Positions 52,006 through 62,637 of a DNA stretch of 64,000 nt are shown in pieces. Below the pieces are notes generated by a model. It searched no databases, was not told the DNA's origin, and was given only the letters and a program-made list of their open reading frames with translations. Location: contig NZ_VOLT01000010.1 in assembly GCF_007954275.1 (NCBI RefSeq), forward strand, positions 1 to 64,000. The letters are read 5' to 3'. A program made the position numbers and the translations under genes. The stretch comes from Colwellia demingiae (GTDB lineage Bacteria > Pseudomonadota > Gammaproteobacteria > Enterobacterales > Alteromonadaceae). How positions within the stretch are numbered: the first letter of the stretch is position 1; every line of letters starts with the position of its first letter.

Positions 52006-53115
52006 CTAGTCAGCAATGTACTCAACTACTTCTAGGCCAAAACCTGACAATGAGTGATATTTAGTTTGCGAACTTAATAAACGCATTTTACTCACACCTA
52101 AGTTTGCTAGGATTTGTGAGCCCACACCAACATTGCGAGATCCAATGTGACGATTAGTTTCTTTTACCGTTTCACCCGCATCAATCTTGGCATATTTTTC
52201 TACCAAGTTAATTAATTCATTTGGTGACTCATGCTTACCGAGTAAAACAAGTACACCACCTTCTTTAGCAATTTTTTCTAATGCATTAGCCATTGGCCAA
52301 GTCGAAATACTTTCACGTTGACTGAATAATAAATCTCTAAAAGTATTTTCTAAATGTACACGTACAAAAGTAGGTTCATCAGCTTTAATTTCGCCTTTAG
52401 TTAAAGCAAAGTGCGCTTGACCGTCAATGGTGTCTTTAAACACGGTTAAATCAAATTCACCAAAAGCGGTAGGAAGTTTACACTGAGAAACTCGCTCAAT
52501 GGTTGTTTCAGTAGCATTTCTAAATTCAATTAAATCAGCAATGGTGCCCATTTTTATATCGTGTTTTTGTGCAATGATTTCTAAGTCAGAGCGACGCGCC
52601 ATCGTGCCATCTTCATTTAAAATCTCGACAATAACAGCAGCTGATTCAAAACCCGCCATACGTGCTAAGTCAACACTCGCTTCAGTATGACCTGCGCGAT
52701 TTAACACACCACCATCTTTAGCGATTAGCGGGAAAATATGACCTGGTTGAACGATACTAAGATGAGTCGCTTCTTTATTTGCCGCAGCAAGAACAGTCGT
52801 TGCACGATCAGCAGCAGATATACCTGTAGTTACACCGGTAGCAGCTTCAATTGACACGGTAAAGTTGGTACTAAACTGTGCCTCATTTTTATCTACCATT
52901 AAGGGCAGCTTCAATGTTTCACACTTTTCACGGCTCATTGGCATACAAATTAAGCCGCGGCCATGAGTTGCCATAAAGTTAATGGCTGCAGGAGTCACTT
53001 TTTCAGCGGCCATAATGAAGTCGCCTTCATTTTCTCTGTCTTCATCATCCATTAAAATAACCATCTTACCTAATGCGATGTCTGCGATGATTTCTTGTGG
53101 GGTATTTAAATTCAT
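52006..53115 (-). CDS. ribB: 3,4-dihydroxy-2-butanone 4-phosphate synthase with degenerate GTP cyclohydrolase II-like tail
   Basis: 369 aa. N-terminal ~205 residues: [44 protein letters not shown], all active-site parts of RibB, making the four-carbon unit of riboflavin. The tail resembles RibA but lacks the zinc Cys triad (CxGDx..CDC), so it should not have cyclohydrolase activity. This RibB-with-inactive-RibA form is known in gammaproteobacteria. Same strand as ribE, ribD and nrdR. Confidence 0.92.
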   Translation of the reverse strand: MNLNTPQEIIADIALGKMVILMDDEDRENEGDFIMAAEKVTPAAINFMATHGRGLICMPMSREKCETLKLPLMVDKNEAQFSTNFTVSIEAATGVTTGISAADRATTVLAAANKEATHLSIVQPGHIFPLIAKDGGVLNRAGHTEASVDLARMAGFESAAVIVEILNEDGTMARRSDLEIIAQKHDIKMGTIADLIEFRNATETTIERVSQCKLPTAFGEFDLTVFKDTIDGQAHFALTKGEIKADEPTFVRVHLENTFRDLLFSQRESISTWPMANALEKIAKEGGVLVLLGKHESPNELINLVEKYAKIDAGETVKETNRHIGSRNVGVGSQILANLGVSKMRLLSSQTKYHSLSGFGLEVVEYIAD

Positions 53116-53205
53116 TTCGGCCTCTTTAAATGGCTAGCTATGTTGTTAGCCTATTTTAACTATTCTAATTTGATATGTTTTTATTTATTTTTGTTCGAAA
53201 GCAAA

Positions 53206-53892
53206 CTACTTAATAAAGCCTGCTTTTAATAACATGGATTCGGTAACATTCGACGTTGGAGCTTGATCATCTTCATTACTTTTAGTCAATAATCGTTCTA
53301 AGTAACGAGCAATTAAGTCCACTTCAATGTTCACCTTGCTACCTACTTGATACTGAGCAAAGATGGTTTCTTTTACCGTATGTGGCACAATCGTTAATCG
53401 AAAACTACCTTTTGAGCTCTCTTCAGCAAGTGCATTAACCGTTAAACTAGTACCATCAATAGTTACCGAACCTTTTTCGGCAATATAGTGTGCTAAATCA
53501 CTTGGCATACTTAACCAGTATTCAATACTATTACCATTATTATTGATAGCTAATATTTCACTGACACCATCTACATGTCCTGAAACCATATGACCACCAA
53601 AACGTGTGCTTGCCAACATCGCTTTTTCTAGGTTTACTTTACTGCCAACCTGATAGTTTGCAAAACCAGTTCGCTGCAGGGTTTCGTTCGAAACATCCGC
53701 GCTATAACTGCCATTACCTTTGCCATTATCAAAATCAACCACAGTAAGACAAATACCGTTAGTGGCGATGGAGTCACCCAGTTTAACGTCACTCATATCT
53801 AAGCTATTGGTATCAATAACTAAACGAGCACCTTGGGCATTAACATTGATGGCCTTAATAGTACCAACAGCTTCGATAATTCCTGTAAACAT
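53206..53892 (-). CDS. ribE: Riboflavin synthase alpha chain
   Basis: 228 aa. Two lumazine-binding repeats: MFTGIIEAVGTIKAI and later GGHMVSGHVDGVSEI; SVTIDGTSLTVNAL in the second. Turns two 6,7-dimethyl-8-ribityllumazine into riboflavin. A little longer than E. coli (213). 12 bases after ribD. Confidence 0.95.
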   Translation of the reverse strand: MFTGIIEAVGTIKAINVNAQGARLVIDTNSLDMSDVKLGDSIATNGICLTVVDFDNGKGNGSYSADVSNETLQRTGFANYQVGSKVNLEKAMLASTRFGGHMVSGHVDGVSEILAINNNGNSIEYWLSMPSDLAHYIAEKGSVTIDGTSLTVNALAEESSKGSFRLTIVPHTVKETIFAQYQVGSKVNIEVDLIARYLERLLTKSNEDDQAPTSNVTESMLLKAGFIK

Positions 53893-53904
53893 AGACTTCT
53901 CTAT

Positions 53905-55155
53905 TTAATTTTTTATGTGTTTATTGTTAGTTAGTTGGCTAGTGATGCGAATATCTCCACCGACCATACGAATATCACTAATAGTTAATGCCTTGGCTTG
54001 GTTTAGCCTTAATACTGAGGGCATTTCCATTAAATTTTTACCGTCGCCACCCATTAATTTGGGCGCTTGATAAAGAATGAGTTCATTAACTAAATCTTGC
54101 TCAATAAAGGCACCACTTAATTGTGCGCCCGACTCAATCAAAATATCATTGAGCCCTCGTTTTGCTAGATACTCTAACAAAGTCTTCAAATTTATTTTCA
54201 ATTTACCCTGAGAGTTTTCAGTCACAGGTAATTGCACCTGTTCTACGAAATGCGGCCATTTTGGTAAGTTTTCAAGATGTGATTCAATTTTATTTTCAAT
54301 GTAGTCAGGATCTATGCCATTAATAATTAAAATTGGTGACTGATGTTCGAATAATGCCAGGTTTGGCGTCAACCTATTTTGACTATCGATTACAATGCGT
54401 AATGGCTGACGAAGGGCTTCTTTCGGGTAGTTATCTTTCAACTCACCTAGCTCAGACCAACGTACCGTCATTTTAGCATTATCGAAAAGCACTGAATCTG
54501 CACCTGTAATAATCGCGCAACTTTGGGCGCGTAAACGCTGAACATCTTGCCGAGCATCGCTTGAGGTAATCCATTTACTTTCGCCACTGGCCATGGCTGT
54601 TTTTCCATCAAGACTTGCTGCTAATTTACAGCGTACATAAGGAAGATTATTAATCATCTTATGAATGAACCCGACGTTAAGGTGCTTAGCGCTTTCTTCT
54701 AACAAACCCGATTGCACCGTGATGCCCGCTTTTTCTAATAGGGATAAGCCATTACCAGAAACTTGTGGATTGGGATCAACCATAGCGGCAATAACATGAC
54801 TAACACCAGCATCAATTAATGCTTTGGCACATGGCGGCGTACGGCCAAAATGGCTGCAAGGTTCAAGAGTGACATAGGCAGTAGCGCCTTTGATTAAAGC
54901 GGGATTGTTTTCTTTTGCCTCAGCTAACGCATTAACTTCTGCGTGACCCTGCCCTGCCTTTTGATGATAGCCCTCACCAATAACTTTACCAACATCTTCT
55001 TTATAGCTCACTAACACACAACCAACTCTCGGGTTGGGAGAAGTAGTGAAATGCCCTTTTTTAGCTAAATCTATAGCCCTAGACATAAAATGCTTATCTT
55101 GGTCAGTAAAGTATTGTTCAGTAAAAGTCTTGTTATTAGGCGAACTAGTTGTCAT
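53905..55155 (-). CDS. ribD: Bifunctional riboflavin deaminase/reductase
   Basis: 416 aa. N-terminal deaminase zinc site: GHAEVNALAEA and TLEPCSHFGRTPPCAKALI; C-terminal reductase: VRCKLAASLDGKTAM, SGAQLSGAFI. One base after nrdR ends, so one operon. E. coli has 367; the extra is in loops of the reductase. Confidence 0.96.
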   Translation of the reverse strand: MTTSSPNNKTFTEQYFTDQDKHFMSRAIDLAKKGHFTTSPNPRVGCVLVSYKEDVGKVIGEGYHQKAGQGHAEVNALAEAKENNPALIKGATAYVTLEPCSHFGRTPPCAKALIDAGVSHVIAAMVDPNPQVSGNGLSLLEKAGITVQSGLLEESAKHLNVGFIHKMINNLPYVRCKLAASLDGKTAMASGESKWITSSDARQDVQRLRAQSCAIITGADSVLFDNAKMTVRWSELGELKDNYPKEALRQPLRIVIDSQNRLTPNLALFEHQSPILIINGIDPDYIENKIESHLENLPKWPHFVEQVQLPVTENSQGKLKINLKTLLEYLAKRGLNDILIESGAQLSGAFIEQDLVNELILYQAPKLMGGDGKNLMEMPSVLRLNQAKALTISDIRMVGGDIRITSQLTNNKHIKN

Positions 55156-55156
55156 A

Positions 55157-55654
55157 TTATTTAGCCGTTTTCGCTGGTTTAGCCTTTTTTGCTTTACCGT
55201 TTTTTTCTTTTCCTAATCGCGTGATCTCATCAGCAAATTCACTGATATCTTCAAAGGACAAATAAACAGAGGCGAAACGTAAGTAAGCAACTTTATCTAA
55301 TTCTTTAAGCTGCGACATAATTAAGTCTCCTAGCATTTCACTGCTAATTTCTCGCTCACCCGTAGCGCGCATTTGAGACTTCAGCTTATTAACCGCTAAC
55401 TCTATCTGTTCCATGCTTACAGGGCGTTTTTCTAATGCTCGGGTTAAGCCGCTGAGCATTTTATCTTCATTAAACGGTTCTCTGCTGCCATCACGTTTTA
55501 TGATTCTTGGCATGACCAATTCAGCACTTTCAAACGTTGTATAACGTTCGTGACAAGCTAAACATTCACGACGTCGTCTTACTTGATGGCCATCAGAAAC
55601 TAAACGTGAATCGATGACTTTAGTGTCATTCGCTGAACAAAATGGACAATACAT
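55157..55654 (-). CDS. nrdR: Transcriptional repressor NrdR
   Basis: 165 aa. Zinc ribbon [18 protein letters not shown], then [20 protein letters not shown]-cone [16 protein letters not shown]-type segment. Represses ribonucleotide reductase genes when dATP is high. Tail rich in Lys/Ala ([15 protein letters not shown]). First gene of the rib operon. Confidence 0.97.
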   Translation of the reverse strand: MYCPFCSANDTKVIDSRLVSDGHQVRRRRECLACHERYTTFESAELVMPRIIKRDGSREPFNEDKMLSGLTRALEKRPVSMEQIELAVNKLKSQMRATGEREISSEMLGDLIMSQLKELDKVAYLRFASVYLSFEDISEFADEITRLGKEKNGKAKKAKPAKTAK

Positions 55655-55693
55655 GGTTTACCTACGGTAATGAAACTAAGTTTACGGGCAAAA

Positions 55694-55720
55694 AAAATGG
55701 CCGCTCAAGGCGACCATTTT
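55694..55720 (-). terminator. glyA terminator
   Basis: AAAATGGCCGC / GCGACCATTTT stem with one mismatch and a short loop, 48 bases past the glyA stop on the minus strand, followed there by an A/T-rich run. Confidence 0.75.
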
Positions 55721-55767
55721 AATATAAATTCACTTATATTAGTGAATTAGTTTCTCATTCAACTGTT

Positions 55768-57027
55768 TTACTTTTGGTAAACAGGGAAACGAGCACATAA
55801 CTCTTTAACTTGATCTTGAACACGTTTACTAACGTCTTCATTTTCAATATCATCAAGAATGTCACAAATCCAGCCAGTTAATGCTTTAGTTTCTTCGATA
55901 CCAAAACCACGACGAGTAATCGCTGGAGTACCTAAACGTAGACCTGATGTAACAAACGGAGAACGAGGATCGTTTGGAACTGAGTTTTTGTTCACTGTGA
56001 TGTGAGCTTTACCTAAAGCGGCATCAGCATCTTTACCAGTAATATCTTTATCGATTAAATCAAGTAACAATAAGTGGTTTTGAGTACCGTTAGATACTAC
56101 TTTATAACCACGTTCTTGTAATACAGCTACCATTGCTAAAGCGTTAGCTAAAACATTTTGTTGGTAAACTTTAAATTCTGGAGATAATGCTTCTTTAAAT
56201 GCAACGGCTTTCGCTGCAATAATGTGCATTAATGGTCCACCTTGACCACCAGGGAAAACAGCGCTGTTTAACTTTTTGTAAATAGCTTCGTCATCACAAC
56301 CAGAGATAATTAAACCGCCACGTGGGCCAGCTAATGTTTTATGCGTAGTTGTAGTCACAACATGCGCATGTGGAACTGGGTTAGGATAAAGACCTGCAGC
56401 AATTAAACCAGCAACGTGAGCCATATCTACGAAGAAGTAAGCGCCAACTTTATCAGCAATTGTACGCATACGTGCCCAGTCAACAACACCTGAGAATGCT
56501 GAGAAACCACCGATAATCATTTCTGGTTGGTGCTCAACAGCTAAACGTTCTAATTCTTCATAGTCAATATCGCCTGTTTCAGGGTGAAGACCATATTGGA
56601 ACGCTTCGTAAGACTTACCAGAGAAGCTTACATGTGAACCATGAGTTAAGTGACCACCATGAGCTAAGCTCATACCTAACACTTTACCACCAGGCTTAAC
56701 TAAAGCTTGGAAAACAGCTGCGTTAGCTTGTGAACCAGCATGAGGCTGAACGTTGGCATAAGTAGCGCCAAATAATTCTTTAGCACGGTCAATAGCTAAT
56801 TGCTCAGCGATATCAACATATTCACAACCACCGTAGTAACGCTTGCCAGGGTAACCTTCAGCGTATTTGTTAGTAAGTTGTGAGCCTTGTGCTTCAAGAA
56901 CGCGCGGGCTACAGTAGTTTTCAGATGCAATTAATTCAATGTGCTCTTCTTGACGAACAACTTCATTGCTCATTGCTTCATAAAGTTCTGGATCAAAAGT
57001 AGCAATATTCATATCACGAGTAAACAT
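55768..57027 (-). CDS. glyA: Serine hydroxymethyltransferase
   Basis: 419 aa PLP enzyme converting serine and tetrahydrofolate to glycine and methylene-THF. Marks: [45 protein letters not shown] with the PLP Lys. Start TAAGGAATAAACC before ATG. Classic neighbour of nrdR. Confidence 0.98.
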   Translation of the reverse strand: MFTRDMNIATFDPELYEAMSNEVVRQEEHIELIASENYCSPRVLEAQGSQLTNKYAEGYPGKRYYGGCEYVDIAEQLAIDRAKELFGATYANVQPHAGSQANAAVFQALVKPGGKVLGMSLAHGGHLTHGSHVSFSGKSYEAFQYGLHPETGDIDYEELERLAVEHQPEMIIGGFSAFSGVVDWARMRTIADKVGAYFFVDMAHVAGLIAAGLYPNPVPHAHVVTTTTHKTLAGPRGGLIISGCDDEAIYKKLNSAVFPGGQGGPLMHIIAAKAVAFKEALSPEFKVYQQNVLANALAMVAVLQERGYKVVSNGTQNHLLLLDLIDKDITGKDADAALGKAHITVNKNSVPNDPRSPFVTSGLRLGTPAITRRGFGIEETKALTGWICDILDDIENEDVSKRVQDQVKELCARFPVYQK

Positions 57028-57372
57028 GGTTTATTCCTTAAGTATTTCAGCCCAAGGCTGCAAACTGTGTCCTAGTTACCTATTTAGTAAACTTAATTAC
57101 TTAATTCGATTAACTTGGACACACAAAATTAGTGGCAGTATTTTGCCTGATTTTTGCCTGTATGTACACGGCAAAACGGGCTAGCCTTAGTGCATTTCGC
57201 ACTGTTTTATAGCGTAAGTTGTTAAGCCATCGAACTTAACAGCACAATAAAAGTTTTCACCAAAGCAAGCAAACAGACTATAACTAATAAAAAAGCAACT
57301 TACAACGAATATAAAACAGAAAACAAAACAAATACCCGAATAATAAACAGGTATAACATGTAAAGTGCAAAT

Positions 57373-57392
57373 TATTCATGGAGCCATGAATA
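57373..57392. promoter_or_regulatory. 20-bp palindrome in the glyA upstream region
   Basis: TATTCATGGAGCCATGAATA: 9-bp arms and a 2-base centre, in the 475-base space between the membrane-protein gene and glyA. It could be an operator for glyA or a terminator for the upstream gene. The rest of the space has no open frame. Confidence 0.4.
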
Positions 57393-57502
57393 TTATTACG
57401 AAACCGAAAAGACTGGTCCCATAGTTAGTGGTGATATTGTTTATCGGAAGTTATTTATGACTTTATTGTGCAAAACTAAGCGCTATATTTGCACATGCAT
57501 CA

Positions 57503-58168
57503 TTAGATTAAGCTAAGTTGGTTCAACTCTTTAGTGCGCTTTTGATGGAACCAATGGCTGACCAACCACAATATGACTATAACAAGATTGATAACAAAGA
57601 AAGGCGGCCAAGGTGATTTTTCTGATTCTTCAATCATGACATAAATGTACCAGTTAACTGCAGGTAGCAATAACCAGCATGATAGCTTAATTAATTTAAT
57701 ATATTTAATCGAAGACTCCAACCCTGCAATAGCGTTAGCTACCGCTTTATCAGGACTATCACAGCTGTGTTTCCAAATACGTAAACGTATCTTAATTTCA
57801 TAATAAACAAAGATTACTGAGGTTATGGCTCCGAAAGCAAGGTAAGCAATAGTTGCCGTTCCCCAATCCCCTTGATATAGGCCAATTAATAACGCAGTGA
57901 TAAGCCCAACAGTAGCGATGATATCAATCGCTAACAAAGACTTTGCTAGCAGAGTACGTTTTTTAGTTTGTTTTAATAACGCTTGAATGTCTGTTTTTTC
58001 ATAAGGTTGATTTTGCCAATCTTGGCTAAGTGTGAGCCATTGTTCATCAAGTAGATTCGTTGGCTCTGCGCTAGTATCTGAGACAGTATCTGAACTTAAT
58101 TGTACATCGGGTTCTTCATGACCGTCTTGATGAAATGCTTTATTTTCCGGTGATTTATCGTTACTCAT
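57503..58168 (-). CDS. Membrane protein, possible anti-sigma partner
   Basis: 221 aa. Acidic N-terminal ~80 residues (cytoplasmic), then four likely spans (SLLAIDIIATVGLITALLIG, ATIAYLAFGAITSVIFVYY, LSCWLLLPAVNWYIYVMI, and FFVINLVIVILWLVSHWF). Overlaps the sigma gene by 4 bases, hence probably controls it. No zinc HxxxCxxC motif. Inference from context. Confidence 0.6.
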   Translation of the reverse strand: MSNDKSPENKAFHQDGHEEPDVQLSSDTVSDTSAEPTNLLDEQWLTLSQDWQNQPYEKTDIQALLKQTKKRTLLAKSLLAIDIIATVGLITALLIGLYQGDWGTATIAYLAFGAITSVIFVYYEIKIRLRIWKHSCDSPDKAVANAIAGLESSIKYIKLIKLSCWLLLPAVNWYIYVMIEESEKSPWPPFFVINLVIVILWLVSHWFHQKRTKELNQLSLI

Positions 58169-58821
58169 ACGGCCTCCAACATTTGAGCTAAAACTTGTTT
58201 CGCTCTCTGTAATCGTACACCAACAAGGTTTGTTGTAATGGCTAAAACGTCTGCAATCTCTTGATAACTCATGCCTTCTAATGCAAGTGTTATCACCTGC
58301 TGTTGCTCAAGTTTTAACTGCCGAATTGCTTCGGCTAGCTTTTGTTGTCGTTGACTCTGGTTAAGAGATTGATATGGTGTAGGTTGACGTTCATCTTTTT
58401 CAACCTCCATACTAATGTTACTTAAATCTTGATCAACTTTAATGGTTTTGACTGCCTTAGCAACGTGTGTCGCTAATACATTGTGAGCAATACGCGCAAC
58501 AAAAGTTTTTACCGCCGAATCCTGACGAAACTTAGGCAAGGCTCGCCAAATATTTAACGCGATCTCTTGAAAAAGCTCATCTTGAATAGCGACTTTTGCT
58601 TCAAAACCGGTAATGATATGACGTAGCAATTTTTCATGCTCCGTCATCCACAGGGTAAATACGGCTTGATGATCCGCAATCTGTGGCTCTACTGAATGAC
58701 AATCCAATGCGTGTTCCTGGCAGTCTATTCCCTGTGCGGTAGCATAGGAAATATCTGCTTTTTTTATGCTTAACTTACTTAAATTTAACATAAAATTTAC
58801 TGTGATTTCATCATTTATCAT
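58165..58821 (-). CDS. ECF-type sigma-70 factor
   Basis: 218 aa. Region 2 (QDELFQEIALNIWRALPKFR then TFVARIAHNVLATH) and region 4 (LKLEQQQVITLALEGMSYQE then IADVLAITTNLVGVRLQRAK) are clear; no region 1 or 3. An N-terminal ~55-residue extension is unusual. Co-transcribed with the membrane protein. 28 bases after the ABC permease gene. Confidence 0.92.
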   Translation of the reverse strand: MINDEITVNFMLNLSKLSIKKADISYATAQGIDCQEHALDCHSVEPQIADHQAVFTLWMTEHEKLLRHIITGFEAKVAIQDELFQEIALNIWRALPKFRQDSAVKTFVARIAHNVLATHVAKAVKTIKVDQDLSNISMEVEKDERQPTPYQSLNQSQRQQKLAEAIRQLKLEQQQVITLALEGMSYQEIADVLAITTNLVGVRLQRAKQVLAQMLEAV

Positions 58822-58849
58822 TCTTTACATCATCACTAACGGGGTAGGC

Positions 58850-60025
58850 TTAACTTAATGCCATGACTACTTTTTCTGACTTCAGCTTTTTAGCTAACGC
58901 TAAAACTAAAGCAACCGTGATAGCAATAGTCACTGCACTCGTAGCGAAAACCGCTAACCAATCGACGTCAACACCCTTAAATATATTTTCAATTATCATG
59001 GATTGACCCGCTATTGGCAGCCAATTTAGCCACTGAGGACGGTCATCCATCATCGAAACAACAAAAGGGATAAAAGCAGGAATACCAATAAGCATACCTA
59101 CCGTTGATTGCGCCTCTTTAAAACTCTTTGTTTGAAATGCCACAAATAACTGACAGGCTGACGCAAAGAAACAAATAGGTAAGAGTAGTAATAATAATAC
59201 AGCTGCGGTCGATATATCTAAGCTAAAGGTGGCACCAATTTTTGTTAAATCGACAAAACCTACGGAAACAGAAGTAAGTATCAATATCAGTAACACCCCA
59301 ATAACTGCAACGGTTGAAGCACTTATCAATTTTGCTAACACTATTTTCAAGGTGCTCACAGGTTGGCAAAGTAACATTTCCAGCACATTACGTTCACGCT
59401 CACCAGCACTTGAATCAATCGCGACAGATAAACCAGACATAAATGCAGCTAACATCAAATAAATACCAAGCATCATTGAAATCAGCATAAAAGTAGCATC
59501 AGGCTTTGCCGTGTCTTGCTCAACTAATTTAACTGGGTTTAACAAACGTATGTCTACGCCTCGCAGTAACAAGCGTTTATAACCAATGGATAAAGAAAAT
59601 GCTCTTACGGCATTATTAATTCGCCTTACCGGTGGTTGAACAGCCTTGTCAGTGAAATCAGCTTGTAAATGCAATTTTATCGGCTTACCTTCTGCCATAT
59701 CTGCTGCATAATCTTCTGGGATCTCAATCGCTATATTACGTTGTTCCCAAGTAGACTTTTCATCCTTAGGTACATCAGCAAAATCTAATAAATTTTTCTC
59801 CGCAAAGTGCTTGATTAACTTAGGTGCATGCTCAGCGCCGATGAACTTGACATAGACAGGCGGCTCATCCACTAATTTTTCAATCATGATCTTTGACATG
59901 ACCATTATTCCGACAGGCGCTAAGATAGCCATCATTAACGCAACCATCAGAGCACGTTTATCACGAAAAGCTTCTCTGTATTCTTTTATCACTAATGCTT
60001 TTAATTGGATTAAATCTAGATTCAT
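58850..60025 (-). CDS. ABC-2 type exporter permease (NatB-like)
   Basis: 391 aa. One N-terminal span (ALMVALMMAILAPVGIMVMS), a periplasmic part, then five spans from about 175, with the ERERNVLEMLLCQP segment of ABC-2 permeases. Shares one base with the stop of the ATPase gene. Resembles NatB (Na+ export) but substrate cannot be read. Confidence 0.88.
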   Translation of the reverse strand: MNLDLIQLKALVIKEYREAFRDKRALMVALMMAILAPVGIMVMSKIMIEKLVDEPPVYVKFIGAEHAPKLIKHFAEKNLLDFADVPKDEKSTWEQRNIAIEIPEDYAADMAEGKPIKLHLQADFTDKAVQPPVRRINNAVRAFSLSIGYKRLLLRGVDIRLLNPVKLVEQDTAKPDATFMLISMMLGIYLMLAAFMSGLSVAIDSSAGERERNVLEMLLCQPVSTLKIVLAKLISASTVAVIGVLLILILTSVSVGFVDLTKIGATFSLDISTAAVLLLLLLPICFFASACQLFVAFQTKSFKEAQSTVGMLIGIPAFIPFVVSMMDDRPQWLNWLPIAGQSMIIENIFKGVDVDWLAVFATSAVTIAITVALVLALAKKLKSEKVVMALS

Positions 60026-60795
60026 TATGCTGCTACTCCTTCATCTGAACCAATTAATTTAACAAAAGCTTCTTCTAAATTCTGTTCACCCGCTAACTCA
60101 CATAACTCTTGTGGAGTGCCTTGGGCGGCAAGTTTTCCATTCGCCACAATAATCACGCGGTCACATAAAGCAGCAACCTCTTGCATTACATGTGACGAGA
60201 ATAAAATACAGTGCCCTTTGGCTTTAAACTTCGCTAAATGATTACGCAAAATACGAGTACTCATTACATCTAACCCTCGCGTTGGCTCATCAAGCACGAA
60301 GTTTTGCGGTTGATGAACTAATGCTTGAGCTAGCGTAACTTTCATACGTTGCCCTTGAGAAAAACCAACGGTTTTACGATGCGCTAAATCACCTAACTCT
60401 AAATCTTGGATCACTTGTTCTATCGCTTGTTTTTTAGTTTGTCCTGACATGCCATGTAGACTTGCAAAGTAATCAATTTGTTCATAAGCAGTAAGACGTT
60501 CATACAAACCGAATTTATCGGGGAAAATACCTAACTTGGCACGAGCGGCAAGTGGGTTTTCAGTAACACTGATACCATCAATGGTGGCAAAGCCTTCGTC
60601 AGCTGAAAGCAAACCATATAGCGTGCGTAAACAGGTTGTTTTTCCGGCGCCATTTGGGCCTAAAATCCCGGTAATTTCACCGTCTTTTGCGGTGAAAGAA
60701 AGCCCATCTAGCGCTTTTACCGTATTCTTCTTGTCTTTCTTATCAATAAAGCTCTTATGTAAATTATTTACTTCTATCATTACTTTTTCCTTCAA
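60025..60795 (-). CDS. ABC exporter ATPase (NatA-like)
   Basis: 256 aa. Walker A GILGPNGAGKTTCLR, signature VGFSQGQRMKVTLAQALV, Walker B NFVLDEPTRGLDV, switch HVMQEV. Partner of the permease; same operon with the sigma factor further downstream. Confidence 0.95.
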   Translation of the reverse strand: MKEKVMIEVNNLHKSFIDKKDKKNTVKALDGLSFTAKDGEITGILGPNGAGKTTCLRTLYGLLSADEGFATIDGISVTENPLAARAKLGIFPDKFGLYERLTAYEQIDYFASLHGMSGQTKKQAIEQVIQDLELGDLAHRKTVGFSQGQRMKVTLAQALVHQPQNFVLDEPTRGLDVMSTRILRNHLAKFKAKGHCILFSSHVMQEVAALCDRVIIVANGKLAAQGTPQELCELAGEQNLEEAFVKLIGSDEGVAA

Positions 60796-60842
60796 ACATA
60801 GTTATTTCCTTATTCGTGCCATTGCTTGTAAATGCATGCGAT

Positions 60843-62285
60843 CTATTGAATACCGTTAACACTGGTCATAAAAGTTTCTTGAGGAATATCTTTTAAACAA
60901 GATTCATCAAGTTTCTTAGGCGTTTTACTGGTTAAAAATTCTTGGATAATATCACTCGCACACGTACTCATTGCCACGGTATGAGAAGCATTTTCAACAA
61001 TAATATGATGGCTATTAGGTAGAGACTTCGCTGAATATTCACCATTACTCGGCGGAGTTACCGGATCTAAGTTACCTGATAAAATTAACGTCGGAATATC
61101 TGCGGTGACACTTTGGTAAAAATCTTCACTAGGACGGTATTCAGGGAAAAATGGACAAACCATATCCCAAGCTAGCTGGCTGTCTTTACCATCAAAGTTA
61201 TTATTTGCGTCTGCAGCTTTATCTGCTAATGATAATCTTGGCATGTCTTCATTACATACAATGTTAAAGAGCAAGCCAGTATAAACAAGTTGTTCACCCT
61301 CAGTGCGAGCCATCAAGCCAACTAGTGGTTGATAATTACCTAAGAAAGCTTGATGAATAACAAGTGGCACCATAGAACGACCTTCCATTCCATAGAGCTG
61401 AAAACGTAAGTTACCAGTAAATTTAGTATCATCAATAACAAGTTTTGTCGGTGTGCCTAAACGAGGATGTAAGATATCAATGCTAGCTGGCTGTTTAGCT
61501 AAACGTGCTTTTACTGCTTGAAATTCTGCAGCTAAATTAGGGAAAGCTTTATTGCAGGATTCACTGTTTTTACAATTATCAATCAATAGATTAAAAGAGC
61601 GTGCACCACTTTGCCCAAACATGCCGATAGGTACTTCGATGGGGCCAACACTATCTAACACTACACTTTCCAGAGATTCAGGAAACATGCGCATAAATAC
61701 CAAGCCGGCACGTGTGCCATAAGAGCCGCCATAAATGTTTAACTTTTCATGGCCTAATGCTGCTCGTATTGCATCAAAATCTCGAATAGCATTTTCAGAA
61801 TTATATTGAGTTACATCACCTTTAAATTGCGCAACACAATCTTTTACCTCTTGAGGGTTTAGTGCATCAGGTAAAGCGCTATAAACATTATCTACTGCTT
61901 CAAATTCACATGATAAGGGGCTGCTTTCACCAGTACCGCGTTGATCAACAAGAATAATATCACGCGTTTTACGCACCTCACGAAACACTCGATTCAATCC
62001 TGTCGCTAATTCAACCGCTGCTTGGCCTGGGCCACCTGCTAAAAACATTAACGGCGCTTTGTATTCACTATCATCAATAGCAGGCAATACTGCAAAATTA
62101 ACGGCTATTTTATCACCATCAGGCTTCTGATAATTTTCTGGCACTTCAAGTTTGCCACACTTTACTTGTGAGCGAATTTCTCCTAGATGACAGTTTTCTA
62201 GAGTTAATTTATTATCATTGGCCCAACTCGTTGCCGTTAATGACAACAAACTTAGCGCTAAAATATTTTTCCACGTTATATTCAT
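60843..62285 (-). CDS. Secreted alpha/beta hydrolase (TAP-type peptidase)
   Basis: 480 aa with a signal peptide (LALSLLSLTATSWA). Oxyanion GGPGQAAVE, nucleophile Ser in IYGGSYGTRAG, Asp in LILSGNLDPVTPP, His in VENASHTVAMSTC: the full triad of tripeptidyl/prolyl aminopeptidase relatives, with the TAP C-terminal domain. Probably periplasmic or extracellular peptide breakdown. 47 bases before the ABC genes. Confidence 0.9.
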   Translation of the reverse strand: MNITWKNILALSLLSLTATSWANDNKLTLENCHLGEIRSQVKCGKLEVPENYQKPDGDKIAVNFAVLPAIDDSEYKAPLMFLAGGPGQAAVELATGLNRVFREVRKTRDIILVDQRGTGESSPLSCEFEAVDNVYSALPDALNPQEVKDCVAQFKGDVTQYNSENAIRDFDAIRAALGHEKLNIYGGSYGTRAGLVFMRMFPESLESVVLDSVGPIEVPIGMFGQSGARSFNLLIDNCKNSESCNKAFPNLAAEFQAVKARLAKQPASIDILHPRLGTPTKLVIDDTKFTGNLRFQLYGMEGRSMVPLVIHQAFLGNYQPLVGLMARTEGEQLVYTGLLFNIVCNEDMPRLSLADKAADANNNFDGKDSQLAWDMVCPFFPEYRPSEDFYQSVTADIPTLILSGNLDPVTPPSNGEYSAKSLPNSHHIIVENASHTVAMSTCASDIIQEFLTSKTPKKLDESCLKDIPQETFMTSVNGIQ

Positions 62286-62367
62286 ACTATCTTTCCTTAA
62301 TAAAGCATTGGACAGTTAGTCTGCAGGTTTACCCATTTATTACAGAAAAATAAAAATAAATTTTATA

Positions 62368-62496
62368 TATACCCAAACCACCTGAAGATGCAGGTTTCAG
62401 CTGGAAATAGAAATGCCTTTAGGTAAGGCATTGATTGAAGAGAATAGTTATTCTATTGTCGAAATCAATAACGCACCTTCAAGTAGCTTGGGTATA
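62368..62496. repeat. 129-bp MITE-like element, short relative of the one at 44429
   Basis: Ends TATACCCAAACCACCTGAAG and CTTCAAGTAGCTTGGGTATA, with inner segments CTGGAAATAGAAATGCCTTT and AATCAATAACGCA shared with 44429-44694. No target repeat recognised. It fills part of the 62286-62637 gap; the rest shows nothing. Confidence 0.7.
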
Positions 62497-62637
62497 CGAT
62501 CCACAAGTAATCAATAAGTAGACAAATAGCTACTTTATCCATCACAAGACTAAAAAAGTTAAAATAGCCATTCCCAAACGCCTGAATAAGCGATATGGTT
62601 TAGTTATATCTTTTTAAATTAGTAGTGGGGATTTTAT

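Noticed and set aside
53116-53205. FMN riboswitch before the rib genes
   Set aside because: The spaces in the nrdR-ribD-ribE-ribB run are too short and lack the conserved RFN blocks.
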